This document shows positions 13,590 through 24,971 of a stretch of DNA of 64,000 nt, piece after piece. The DNA comes from Anastatus disparis. Lineage: Eukaryota; Arthropoda; Insecta; Hymenoptera; Eupelmidae. The notes under the pieces were generated by a model. That model saw nothing but the letters and a program-made list of their open reading frames with translations. It was not told the DNA's origin and ran no database searches. The stretch covers positions 558,001-622,000 of the forward strand of contig JAFFSR010000251.1 of assembly GCA_017163975.1 (NCBI GenBank), read 5' to 3'. The stretch's first letter is position 1. Every line of letters starts with the position of its first letter. The position numbers were made by a program, and so were the translations under genes.

Positions 13590-13618
13590 TATAATAAAAC
13601 GCGATTTGAAGTTCAGTT
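13590..13618 (+). promoter_or_regulatory. Candidate core promoter (TATA box plus arthropod Inr)
   Basis: TATAATAAA starts at 13590 and the arthropod initiator TCAGTT is at 13613-13618, putting the A of the Inr (13615) 25 bp downstream, the normal spacing. The 500 bp upstream carries several GAGAG tracts (about 13132-13150 and 13230-13295), typical binding sites for GAGA-type factors at developmental promoters. I see no clear DPE at +28. The downstream gene on this strand with a 5' UTR acceptor is wech, so this may be one of its promoters. Confidence 0.45.
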
Positions 13619-13829
13619 CACGGTTAATCGATCAGCGATCAAGCACGCGGCTTTGCAGTTCGTGTTTACATCACGAAAAGGACTTTACGTATTTCGCAAA
13701 GGGAGAGAGAAAAAAGCGGATTTTCAGTGCCGGAGTTCTAGATTGAAGTTGAAAGAAAAAAGAGACAGGAAGGAAGAATTTCCAGCAATTCACCGGCCGG
13801 CGTGTTATCAAATAGAATTTCTCATTCAG
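13615..13829 (+). other. Candidate non-coding first exon (5' UTR), possibly of wech
   Basis: A 215-nt stretch, more balanced in base composition than its surroundings, starting at the Inr and ending at CAG|GTATTT (donor GT at 13830). It contains no ATG in any frame on the + strand, which is unusual for 215 nt and fits an untranslated leader. The next good + strand acceptor attached to a gene is 24855, implying an intron of about 11 kb. No transcript evidence is available, so this is a prediction. Confidence 0.4.
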
Positions 13830-14523
13830 GTATTTATACATTATATTTTTTAAATCCATAACCAAGCTTATGACGCGTGCGCGCACTTGCTGAGTTTTTT
13901 TATTCTACTTTAGATACAGTTTTAGATAAAGACGAAACGAAAATATAAGGGGGACTTCTAAGATTTGATTTAACGAAGGGAAGAAGTCTGTTATATATAC
14001 TAACACCTCCAAAATTGGAGGAAATTTTATTTTCATAGATATGTACGGTAACCTAAAAGCCAACTGTTTTTATTTAATAACACTGTGACCTTTTGTCTTT
14101 TCTAAAATTTCATTGTTTTTACTTTAAAATTTTTATAATCTTTTGTTTCGTACGTTCTTATAAATATTTTATACGTATAATTTTTTTGAACGCTAATTAA
14201 ATTTTGTAGTACTTTCAATGATAAAAAGAATTCTTATTATTTTGGAGAAAAGTTAAGTGATTAAAACTTCTCCATTTTTAAATGTACGTATATAAGGCAT
14301 ATGATTGTTAAACGTATAAGAAAAATATACATATGCGAATAATTTGCATATAATAATTTGCTTATTACAAAGTTACGCATTGTTTTGATAGGTTAGAAAT
14401 TTTAAATACACTATGGTAAATTTCTAAAGCATAACAATTATTTAGATAGCTTTCAGTTAAAAATAATAATTTATTAAAGAAATTTAATTATTTGAAATTT
14501 TCTTTAAATTTGTTCGTTCAATG

Positions 14524-14700
14524 AGCCGGTGAGTGGCTCAGCCGGTAGAGCGTTAGATTCGTAATCTCGGGGTTCCGAGTTCGAATCCCGCTCTCGGCAG
14601 TCGATTGCATTTACATGTGCTTTTTTCACACTTACGAGCTCCGTCGCTGATTAGCATTACAAAACAGCATAAATAAAGCGACGTTAAAAAATATAAAAAA
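14524..14700 (+). mobile_element. tRNA-derived SINE copy, second subfamily
   Basis: Head GAGCCGGTGAGTGGCTCAGC, B-box GAGTTCGAATCCCG, then the subfamily 2 body ending CTTACGAGCTCCGTCGCTGATTAGC and tail CGACGTTAAAAAATA. Shorter between B-box and tail than other copies. Confidence 0.87.
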
Positions 14701-15282
14701 AATATAAAAAAAATATTTGAATATTAAACAATATATTTTTCATATTTTTGTAAAAAATATTGCTGCAATTATTTTAAATTTATATTTTAACTGTACGTAA
14801 ACGAAAAACGTCTCTTAGAATAACAAACATAAATGTAACTTATATAGTCAACGCTTAAAAGTCACATTCTGTCTAGATGTAAATAATAATACTAATAACG
14901 TCGAAAATATAAGTATACAGAAAAGTTTTCTGTAGTAAGTATGGGTGTATGCATGTGACTTTTCGGGTCGACTTTCAGCATGGAACGTTGCTTCGAATAA
15001 GTAAAGTAGCTTCACAGCAACGCATCGAATGCTCAGCTTTAAAATTTTCTGTTTTATAAAATATATACATATACATGCGCGCAGTTACAGAGGGTGTGCG
15101 TTTTCGAAAAAGACAATACATATTAGGGGACGGATTGATGCGTTAGAAATTATTTTATTTTATGCCTAGTATATTCTCATGGATACGCATACAATGTTAA
15201 TTACAAAAACATAAAGTATTAATTATTTTAAATTATTATTGGATAATTCAATTTTTTTTTAATTAGAAAATTTATTAATTTT

Positions 15283-15420
15283 TTTATTTAACGTTGCTGT
15301 ATTTATGTTATCATTGCGATGCTAATTAGCGACGGAGGTTGTCAATGTGTTTGTGAACAAAGCACATGTAATCGAAATTATAAATCCATCACTCTACCGA
15401 GTGAGCCGCTGTCGACCTCT
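15283..15420 (-). mobile_element. tRNA-derived SINE copy with internal deletion
   Basis: Minus-strand copy; the body joins directly to the anticodon part of the head, losing the B-box, so it cannot be transcribed by Pol III from its own promoter. Confidence 0.85.
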
Positions 15421-16181
15421 CAGTAAATCGTAAATTTATCAAAAAAATCGAAATCAAGCAAATGAAGAAACGCCTCTACGCGCAAACATCGTCATCGAAA
15501 ATATCGCTCATAAAATCAGCGTATATACAAAGATACATTTAGCATCTCTCTTTATATAAAAGTCATTTCTTCCATATATACGTAATATAGCTCCGTATAT
15601 AAGTATACAATCATAATCAACAATAGAAAGAAAACAACAGAAGCAGCAGAGGCATTCTTGTTTTTTTTTCTTTCTTTTGCTTTTTTTTTGTATAGCACGC
15701 AGCTAAGAAACACAAGCTTTTATCTTACTTGCGCGAAAGTTGGAAGAAGAAGAAAAAGGTAGAGAGGGAGAGAGGGTTGACGTTCGCCTTGTGTAAGAGA
15801 AAGAGAAACGCGGGGGTGGTATGGCGGGCTAGTATCGATTGCTCCCTTTTGCTTATATATACTGTATAACCACGGCCAAAGAGCCGGAGAGGAAGGCACT
15901 TTCGCTCTCGTTTCCACGCCGATGACACTGCTTTATATTTATATATGTATATATATATATATAGGTATATACATATTAACGCTAATTTAACTTCAAAAGT
16001 AATGCAGAGCTCTTGTAAGTCAAAAATTAATCCTTTTTTTAAGAATTTTTCTTTTGAGGTTTTTTTTTAATTAAAAGAAAGCAAGTTATTTTTTTAAATT
16101 ATTGGAAAGGGTTTAATGAATTATAATTAATTAAATTTTGCAATAAAATTAACTATTATTAATTACAAATTTAAATATATT

Positions 16182-16568
16182 TTAAGAAGAGACCGAACTA
16201 TCTGTCTGTGTAATAGTATTTTTCATTATTTATGTGAACACCATTGGCTATATGACACGAAAAAAATGGCAGCCCCCGCTAGATACTAGTATGATGTTTA
16301 AATTTTATAATGAGAACAAAATAATTTAATCATGTAGTTTTTGAATAATATGAGACCTACCAAAAACGATAGGTTATATTTTAAATTTTCAGTAGGTCTC
16401 ATATTATTCAAAAACCACGTGATAAAATTATTTTGTTCTTATTATAAAATTTACCTATTATACTAGTATTTAGCAGAGGCTAACATTTTTTTAGTGTTAC
16501 AACCAATGGAATTTATATAAATGATGAAAAACACTATTAGACAAGGACAGATAGTTCGGCCTGCTTGA
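16182..16568. mobile_element. TTAA-flanked foldback MITE, copy 1
   Basis: A roughly 385-bp inverted repeat with a short loop near 16365. Left end TTAAGAAGAGACCGAACTAT, right end GTTCGGCCTGCTTGA. The inner terminal motif ATCTGTCCTTGTCTAATA-like is shared with the element at 19909-20306. TTAA is intact on the left and TTGA on the right. No ORF. Confidence 0.8.
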
Positions 16569-17281
16569 ACTTTGAGCATTTTTTTTTTGATGAATATAGA
16601 ATTCTTCTGTAGTCTATTCATATCCAAGATAATAATATTAAATTTTATTAAAAAATTAACGATTTAATTGATATTTTAAATTGAATCAGAAATTTTCTTC
16701 TAATATAGTTTACTCTCTTTTTTAACACTCTCGACCTTTCTTACGAAAAAAAGCTCAAACACCCCATTGGCAAAACATTAAAAAACTATCTTAGATGGCG
16801 TCTTTATCCTATCAAACTCAAACATCAAAATGTTCACGTATATATAAAAAGTTTGTTCGTGTGTACATAGAAAGCGCGAGAAAAAGAAAAAAAAAAAAGA
16901 AGCCACGGTAAGGGTCATAATCTACTTTCTACCCTCTCAGTCGATACAAGCAAAAGACGGCGCGACTACACAAGCTCCGTATATGTATGTATATATAGAT
17001 GATGTAGCAAACGAAAGCGAAAGCCTTAGAGAGAGGTTACGCGAGAGCGAGCACGCGCCTTGGGATGAAAACGAAATGAACGGGGCTATGCCTTATACGC
17101 CTTGGTTCGTTGACTCTTTCTTTCTCTCTCCTCAAGCTATATCGTTAAGACTTTCTCCATTTTATTTTCTTCCTCTTCTTTCCCTCTTCATTTCTTCTCT
17201 TTATTTTTTTATCAATGCGGGAAACTACATAAGTATATATATGGATTTTATCTTGAACGAGAAAAGAACGCTTTTTTTTTT

Positions 17282-17472
17282 AATTTTATTTAAAGTCGCT
17301 GTAATTATGCTACTATGACGATGCTAATTAGTGACGGAGGTCGTCAGTGCGTTTGTAAACAAAGCACATGTAACGTACAGCGGTGCTTGTTTCAATCGGC
17401 CGTCAAGAGCGGGATTCGAACTCGAGACCTCAAGATTACGAATCCATTGCTCTACCGACTGAGCCACTGTGA
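17282..17472 (-). mobile_element. tRNA-derived SINE copy
   Basis: Minus-strand copy, nearly complete; the body block reads GACGGAGGTCGTCAGTGCG, clearly showing the inverted copy of the SINE's 5' end. Confidence 0.88.
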
Positions 17473-18282
17473 CTTCACTTTAAATCAATCGACAATAGAA
17501 AAATAACTTATAATGTGTAAAATAAATTATGCTTTTACATTAAAGTCTATTTTGAAGATAAAATTTATGAAAACACATTAAATAAATAATACTTATTCAA
17601 TTTTTGTAACTTTAATTATAACTTTAATTATAATTGTAGCAATAACATCAGTTGTGTCTTATAGAAATAATAATAATAAAAATAAATAATAAATTTAAGT
17701 GCAATTATAAAAGAAAAAATAGGTAACAAAAAATATTCCAACTTAAATAAAAATTCGTGACCTGGAACCCTGACGCTCTCCTTGTGTTTTCCTTTTGAAG
17801 GCTGCAAATTTTTTTTCTGGACAAAGAAAATTAAAGCTGAAACTTGTGTACAGGAAAAAAAAAACCTTTCACATTGTTAAATTTTAAACGAAAAGTCGAA
17901 AGTTTCGAAACGAAAACAAAAGCAAAAGTCCAGTATGCTGGAACAAATGTAAATTTTATTGTTAGATTTTTCACGAAAAGGAAAAAAAAAGAATCATAAA
18001 GATCCCGTCTACCTGCTTGAAAGAAACCCATCTCTAACCTCTGGGCAGAGAGAAAAAGAAAAACATATATAATGGTATAAACCACCCGCAGGTAGAGAAG
18101 TAGCCTTAAGCTTAACGCGCGTATATATATATATATATATATGAAAACTTCAGGTTAAGGAAAGCGAAAATTTATTTTTCCATAATAGACCCTTCGAGCC
18201 TTTTTAGTTTCGGAGCTCAAATGTTTTCTTTATTTTTCTAGTTCTTTTCTTTTTAGGCATATGAATAGTATTTAAAACGAGA

Positions 18283-18495
18283 TTGTCTGTAGCTTAATCG
18301 GTAGATCAATAGATTCGTAATCTCAGGGTCCCGAGTTCGAATCTCATTTTCGTCGGTCGATTGATACAAGCACTATTCTACATTACACTCAAGCACCACT
18401 GTAAATTATATGTGCTTTGTTTACAAAAAAACATATTTACGAGCTTCGTCGCTGATTAGCATTACAAAATAGCATCAATATTGCGACGTTAAGAA
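18283..18495 (+). mobile_element. SINE copy forming the left arm end of a large hairpin
   Basis: Subfamily 2 copy, plus strand, with a duplicated AAGCACTATTCTACATTACA / AAGCACCACT block. It pairs with the inverted SINE at 18838-19006. Confidence 0.85.
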
Positions 18496-18837
18496 TAAAA
18501 AAAAAGTCAAAATAAATAGCATTTTCAAGCTAAAAAATAACTTTAAATATTTTATTTTTTTGCTCTACGTAAAACTAAAATCATGCTTATGTTTCATAAT
18601 TAATATCAGAACCATTGAAAAAATACTTCAAAAAAATAACTTTTTACGTAGTCTAAAACGAGACACTATTCTAATTAAAGAATTTTTTTAAAACTTTCGT
18701 TATTTTTTTAAAGTATTTTTTCAATGGTTCTAATATTAATTATCATGAAACATAAACATGATTTTAGTTTTTACGTAGAGCAAAAAAATAAAATATTTAA
18801 AGTTATTTTTCAACTTATTTTGACTTATTTTTTATTC

Positions 18838-19006
18838 TTTAACGTCGCAATATTGATGCTATTTTGTAATGCCAATCAGCGACGAAGCTCGTAAATACAT
18901 TTTTTTGTGAATAAAGCACATATAATGTACAGTGGTGCTTAAGCAGGATTCGAACTCAGAACACCGAGATTACGAATCCAACGCTCTACCGAATGAGCCA
19001 CTCTAT
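18838..19006 (-). mobile_element. SINE copy forming the right arm end of the hairpin
   Basis: Inverted partner of the copy at 18283-18495, sharing its private changes (ATATTGCGACG tail, CATTTACGAGCTTCGTCGC-like block). About 40 nt around the middle of the body are missing relative to the left arm. Confidence 0.85.
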
Positions 19007-19908
19007 ATTTACAATTAATTATGATCGTATAGAAAATAAATATATATCATCAACAAAATATAAAAGTAGTTAGAAGAATAATAAAGAATAAAATATAATC
19101 AGATTTACTGATTGACCCAAATATAAAAGTTTTATATAAAAACTTTAATCCGCGTTTCATCCTTAGAAAAAAAAAGTCCAAATGACCGGTCAAACGTCAA
19201 ATTAGAAAATTTTTTTTTGTAGTAATTTGTAGAAAGGTAAAAGGAAACAGTTATACAAGTAGAAAATAAACAAAGAGAATTCAAATTCACCAGTGCGTAC
19301 GCCTAGAATTAATTCTCCTGGGCAAAGCTTTTTAAAACCCGACGCTAGCGCAAAGAAACAAAAAGAAGAAAAAAAAACAACACAGAAATGAGAATGCGCT
19401 CTCGCGTTGAGAGAAAGAGAGACGGAGAGAGTAAAAAAATGCTAATTAAATACTAAGGGTGTAGAAAGAACGGGCCTCTTTTTCAAAAGCGACTGCTGCT
19501 GCGACATATGCACGCACGTGGATCAAGAGGTAAAAAAAAAAAAAAAAGAACTGGTCCACAACACACACCACCCTATTTTTACATTGCATGCTTCCGCGTC
19601 CCTTGCTCTTTCTCTTTCTATCACCCGGTGTGTATATAACTATTAAATGAGAGCTTGCTATTGGCTCCGGACCATATTCTTTAGTTTTTTTTTTATTTTA
19701 TTTTTCTTATTTTTGACGTTATAACAACTGGACGATCGGTATATGAATGCTTTATATGCACTTAGAATGAGCGGAGATAAAAGATTAGGTAAAATTATAG
19801 GATGCTTATATATGGGGTGTACCATATAATAGGATATAGGGCGATGTCGATTAGTAAGGAAGACATTACTTATGATGGCTATGACGAACTTACGATTTCG
19901 ATTGGAAT

Positions 19909-20306
19909 TTAAGAGAAGCCCGTATAGCTCTGTCCTTGTCTAATATAAATTTTTTGTTATAATTACTAAACTAAATATTTTTGTACAAAAGTAAGGGCGG
20001 AGCCCAATAAATTTAAGAAAGAGCAAATGATTTTATTCTATAAAAAAATATAAAATTTTCAATAGTTTTCGAGTGAAGTCTGAAAAGGAAAAAAGAGTTA
20101 ATCACTTCAATTAAATTTAACTTTTTTCTGTTTCAGACTTCACTCGAAAACTAATGAAAATTTTATATTTTTTTATAGAATAGAATCATTTACTTGTCCT
20201 TAAATCTATTGGGCTCTGCCCTTACTTCTGTACAAAAATATTTAATTTCGAAATAATAACTAAAATTTAGATTAGACAAGGACAGAGATATAGGGCCTCC
20301 TCTTAA
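19909..20306. mobile_element. TTAA-flanked foldback MITE, copy 2
   Basis: A roughly 400-bp inverted repeat bounded by TTAA on both sides (19909-19912, 20303-20306). Ends read GAGAAGCCCGTATAGCTCTG and, inverted, GAGGAGGCCCTATATCTCTG, followed on both arms by TCCTTGTCTAAT. Long arms pair through AAGTAAGGGC and TTTCGAGTGAAGTCTG; the loop is near 20090-20120. Confidence 0.85.
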
Positions 20307-21852
20307 GGAAGCTAAGAAAGACTTAAAAAATAAAACAAAATTAAGAAAGAAAAATATTTTTTCAATAATAAACCAGCATTATGCATCAGCAATCATTATG
20401 TGCGCAAAGTCTAAAGGCTTTGTTTAAGTGTCTGTTCGAAGAAAATTCATTTAATCCTAGCAAAGGAAAATGAGAAAAGCCCCCAATAATATCCCAACCC
20501 AACTCAAAATGTTAGAAAAAAAATACTGTCCTTGAATCAACAACAATAGTAATAACAGAAGCCTGCAGCTTTCACATGTAATATAGGCATAGGTCATTAT
20601 ATACACAGAAAGATCGGAAATCGTCTCGGGTTATACACAGACGCATATATCTGCCTTTAGGTGCGTGTGCATAGAGAAAAGAGAAATAATCGGTATACGG
20701 GTGGGCCCCTTTTGCTTCTACGGCATATGTATGGTTCGATTTTTCCTGGAAAAAAAAGCTTAGCCTGCTGGGTAGAACAACTGTCGGGGAGGGCCTAAAC
20801 TTATGGATTTATCTGGCCAACAAATGTTTTTCCCAAAGAGAAAAAGAGAGAAAGAGAGAGAGAGACGGTAAAGATAGTGAAAGCCGTTTGAAGTTTTTCG
20901 AGTTAATGTGCCGGCAAAACCGGAAAAGCCGATAGAAAAACACTTCTTGGGTTTAAGAAGAGGTATAGGATATTTTGGAACTCGTCAGTTTTCTTCTCTC
21001 TCTCTCTCTCTCCTCTCTTTTTGCCGACGGTTCATATTACTGTGGTGGCCTTGAAATTGAAAATGCTGATAATTTTCATTCTTATGGTACGGGAGTTTTT
21101 ACTATGCATGAAAAACATCTTAATGTAATTTTGATCACATTGATGTTGTTTTTTGCTCTTATTATAATCTATTAATATTAAATTAAAAAACATTAATTAT
21201 TAAAAAAATTAATCTGTTTTTATATTTTACGTATAATTAATTTTAATTATAATTAATTTTCTTTAATTAATCATTTAACTTTAACCATTTTTCTTTAATT
21301 ATTCATTTTAACTATCATTTAATTTTCTTTTGTGAAAAATCATCAGATGATTACAATAGAACAATACATATCTTTCATTTTTCAATACATAATTTTTTTT
21401 CTCAACTCATTCACTGCCTAGTTTAAAAAAAAAAGAACAAAATCCGTTGTATACCCTATTCTCTTCTCGCTCTTTTTCCATTGTGAAAAATATTTCTGGG
21501 CGTCGAAGGAAAATTTTCTCCGAAACGGGAGGCTCTGTGATCGATGTCGTTTTTACCGTGTCTCGTTTTTTTTTTCTCCTTAATGCCAAGGGCATTATAA
21601 CACTATAGTTCGTTTCACCAAGTGACGTAGAAACTAAACACTAAAAATTTTCCCAGTCATTACAGAATCCAAAGAGAGATAGAGAATAAAAGCAAAGTAG
21701 TCAAAAACAGATGTATGCTTTTAGAAAAATTCAAAGTTGTTTCCTTTTTTTTTCCTAATGTATATATGCATTACGAAGCGAGTAGCATGTGTAAATTCAA
21801 ATATTATCTCTCATATTACTCGTTAAATCTTTTTTCTTATTATATCAATAAT

Positions 21853-21901
21853 TTTTTTTTTAACGTCACTGTATTTATGCTATAATTTCGATGCTAATTA
21901 A
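21853..21901 (-). mobile_element. SINE 3' tail fragment
   Basis: Only the T-run, ACGTCACTGTATTTATGCTA and GATGCTAATTA remain; the body and head are absent. Confidence 0.7.
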
Positions 21902-23796
21902 ATGACATCTTTATTTAAATATTATTTATCGTTTGTCCATAAAAATCACAGAAAAAATACTAAAAATCATAAATTTTAATTGTTTTGAAAAATATAACAA
22001 ACTATACGTAGCCGTAAGCTCTACTTCAAAATCATTGAATCGTAAAGTCTGAACGCTTAATCGAATAAACTTCGAAAACCCAGTCACTGTTTTATTAATT
22101 TTCTCTTCCAAAAGAGTAATCATCTGTCGAAATATAATCGACTTATACGAACCGCTCAAATCAACCTAAATTTGCAAACATCTCACAGATGAATCACTCC
22201 CATATCAATGACTATCTAAAAATTATTATTTCTTTTACCAACCAAGCAGTAATAATGTTAAATAAAAAAGAATTCTTTTTCAGTAAATTATCATTCGTAT
22301 ATACGCGGGGGCAAAAAAAAAAAAAACATATACGTACTTTAGATAGAGACGATATAGAATGTGAAAGGGGGGAGGGGATCTTTTGGGTGGCAAGGTCGAA
22401 ACCGGTAAAATCAAGCTTAGCTTGATTGCTTGTTTTTGACTATATGTATAAGAGAGAAAGTGTAAAGGGCCATATACTCTCCCCTTTGACTATCTCTCTC
22501 TTTCTCTCTCTCTGTTACTCTGCTCATCTGTATGTTGTAGATGTGCTATACATATATGCTGTAGCTACGCGTGCCGTATATACACCACATAGACTTCCTA
22601 TGTATACATATATGTACAAAAGAGACAGAGAACATTTTCTCCCCTTCTGTGTAGCAGTTTTATTGATTTCTCCAACTCTGTTTCTCTCTTGGATCCACGT
22701 GATGATGATGATGATGGTACTTTTGATATGTACTAAGGCCCGAAACACATACACACCAAGTTATCCGGACCCTTTCTATATGAAAAAAAGAGTGAAAGAG
22801 AGAAAGTAAATCTTGTTTTGACGAGACGAGTTGTATCTTTGTTTAGGATTTCTTGTTTAAATTTCTGGTTTCTTTGCCGAGCATCTTCTTCCGGATTTTG
22901 ATTAATGTTTTCTTCAGATTCCGCTATACTTCCTGGTTGTCATAATTTTTTTTCAAGGGTTTTAAAACCAGTTTTTTTATTCTGTACACGTATTTTACAG
23001 TATTTGTATTTTTACTAAGAAATTTTTTACATTATTCATCTAGAAACGAATATCCAATTGAATAACTTGTAGACCTTAATACTATTAACATGCGAGCAAT
23101 TATTATTAAATGTCTAATTTAATGGAAATGCGTTTCAAAACGGCAGAATATTTATTCATTAATTTAATGTTTTTGTCATCTAAAACATTAAAAAAATCGA
23201 ATAATCGAACTTTTTAATTAAGCATTTTATCGCTTAAATCCCATTCATTATCCTATCCTTTTGCTTTTTAAAATTTTTTTATCTCACTTTCACGTTTTTA
23301 TCTTCCAACTTGCCCTTCGAATTATCGTTCTTACACTTATAGATATAAACCGTATACTTCTCATTCTAACAAACCGACTCTATACTTCTTTTTTTTCTTC
23401 ATTTCTAAACATTTAGTTATTCATAACTGGTGTCACTGCTTTTAAAGTGTAAGGGTATTTCCGTGTTCTTTTTTACTATGCTTTTGTCTAGTGGGTTTTG
23501 GGAACTATAAGTAGAGCCGGTTTTTTTTTTTTCTTCGGCGTCATACGAAGGAAGAAGTCAGTCAGCTGGCGCCGTTTTTTAAAGAATGCTGTTTACATAC
23601 GCATTACATGTTGTCTGTTTCCAAAGGATGCTGCTCTTTTTTCTTAGCTTAAAGTCTAACGTTATTTTTCGTTCGTTTAGTAATGAAAATTTTATTATTC
23701 TGTTTTTAAATTGAATAAATAAATATCAATAAATAATTAAAAAAAAGAATTTTTTAAATTATTTATTGATATTTATAGTTTAATTTTTTTTAAATT

Positions 23797-23986
23797 TTTT
23801 TTATTTAACGTCGCTGCTATTTATTCTTTGCGGTGCTAATTAGCGACGGAGCTCGTAAGTGTGCTTGTGAATAAAGCACATGTAACGCACAGTGGTGCTT
23901 GTATGATTCAGCCGAAAGCGGTATTCGAACTCGGAACCTCGAGATTACGAATCCAACGCTCTACCGACTGAGCCACAGACCGGCTC
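23797..23986 (-). mobile_element. tRNA-derived SINE copy, second subfamily
   Basis: Minus-strand copy with the subfamily 2 block GACGGAGCTCGTAAGTGTGC and head ending ACTGAGCCACAGACCGGCTC. Confidence 0.88.
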
Positions 23987-24020
23987 ACAATTGTAGCATT
24001 TATTATTTTTTTTATTATTT

Positions 24021-24676
24021 TTAAGGTAGTTCGTACCGCGCAACTAAAGTCAAATGAGTATAAGTGAAACTCTATTGACTTTTGTTGTTGCGACTGCAGT
24101 ATTTATCAATTATAATACCTAAAAATAAATAATCTTCATTATTTTATCTTATTTACTTTATTTTTATTTTTTATATAAATATTTATATGAATGTTTTAAA
24201 AATTTATATTCTGTAAATATTTAAAAAATTTTAATAACAAATTCATTCCAATATTTTGAATTTCGCGCGTGCTAACCTGCAAAAACAGACTTTTGTTTCA
24301 AGAAAATTTTTCCTATGAAAATCAATAAATTTTCAGATTCTTTTCTTAATATTTTCGAAAAATCCCTGGATACACATAACATTTAATATACCATTGGAAA
24401 GCTTGTTAAATGAAGTATTTATATTTATTTTTTCAGAGCGGTAGTAAATCTTTAGATGCAAATATTCAATTATAACTGTAGGAAAATCGAATATCTACCA
24501 TATGAGCAATGTTAAAATGTCAGTAAACGCAGCATTTTCAAAAGACTTTTTCTCGAAATTTTCCCTGGAAACCAGGTCCGATTTTTTGCGTAGAGATTCA
24601 TTTTAACTTAAAGAACAACCTCCTACATTTTGGTTTCATTCGTAAATTTTTTTATTTTTGGTACGAGCTACCTTAA
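24021..24676. mobile_element. TTAA-flanked TIR element beside wech
   Basis: Starts TTAAGGTAGTTCGTACC and ends GGTACGAGCTACCTTAA, so short TIRs (about 13 bp) with TTAA at both ends; about 656 bp, not internally palindromic, no ORF of note. It ends 180 bp before the acceptor of the first wech coding exon. Confidence 0.65.
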
Positions 24677-24855
24677 TATAACTTTAATTAACAAAAAGCG
24701 AAAGAAAAAATCAAACCATTAACATTTTTCAAATTTTAAATATTAATAGAAAAACGTTAAATTTTAATAACTCTTAATTGCATAAGATAATTTAATTGCA
24801 TATGAAATAAAAATTTAATTTGTAAAATTAAAAATCTGTACTCTTTATGTTTCAG

Positions 24856-24971
24856 GACAAAGTGATTTGATGATACAACGCGCAGAGAAGACAAAATCGT
24901 TTTTCCAAGGCGAAAACAGTCAACCGCAACAAAAAGAACTTTAAAAAAAATTGCTAAACCTCAGCCTCACG
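24856..24971 (+). other. wech: 5' UTR part of the first wech coding exon, with an in-frame uORF
   Basis: The acceptor TTTCAG ends at 24855, after a pyrimidine-rich tract, so the exon begins in non-coding leader. An upstream ORF, ATG 24870 to TAA 24944 (24 codons), is in the same frame as the main ATG at 24972, separated from it by its stop codon. Translation of the uORF could lower Wech output, but this is inference. That this leader joins to the candidate exon at 13615-13829 is also inference. Confidence 0.6.

Larger units (their letters stand above)
18283..19006. repeat. About 720-bp inverted repeat (foldback) with SINE ends
   Basis: The left arm (to about 18645) and right arm (from about 18690) are near-complementary through both the SINE and about 150 bp of non-SINE sequence, for example TTTGCTCTACGTAAAACTAA (left) against its complement near 18765-18785. 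The loop is about 45 bp around 18655-18690. Confidence 0.85.
13830..24855 (+). other. Likely large first intron of wech (non-coding)
   Basis: No coding exon is visible. The stretch contains SINEs, two TTAA-flanked foldbacks, a large SINE-ended hairpin and GA/GC-richer islands at 15700-15930, 16860-17260, 19380-19660, 20560-20960 and 22290-22800, which could hold enhancers. It is called an intron only if the exon at 13615-13829 belongs to wech. Confidence 0.35.

Noticed and set aside
22426..22809. 127-codon ORF on the plus strand
   Set aside because: Made of CT-repeat and (ATG)n translation, no domain, no splice context; antisense ORF of similar length overlaps it.
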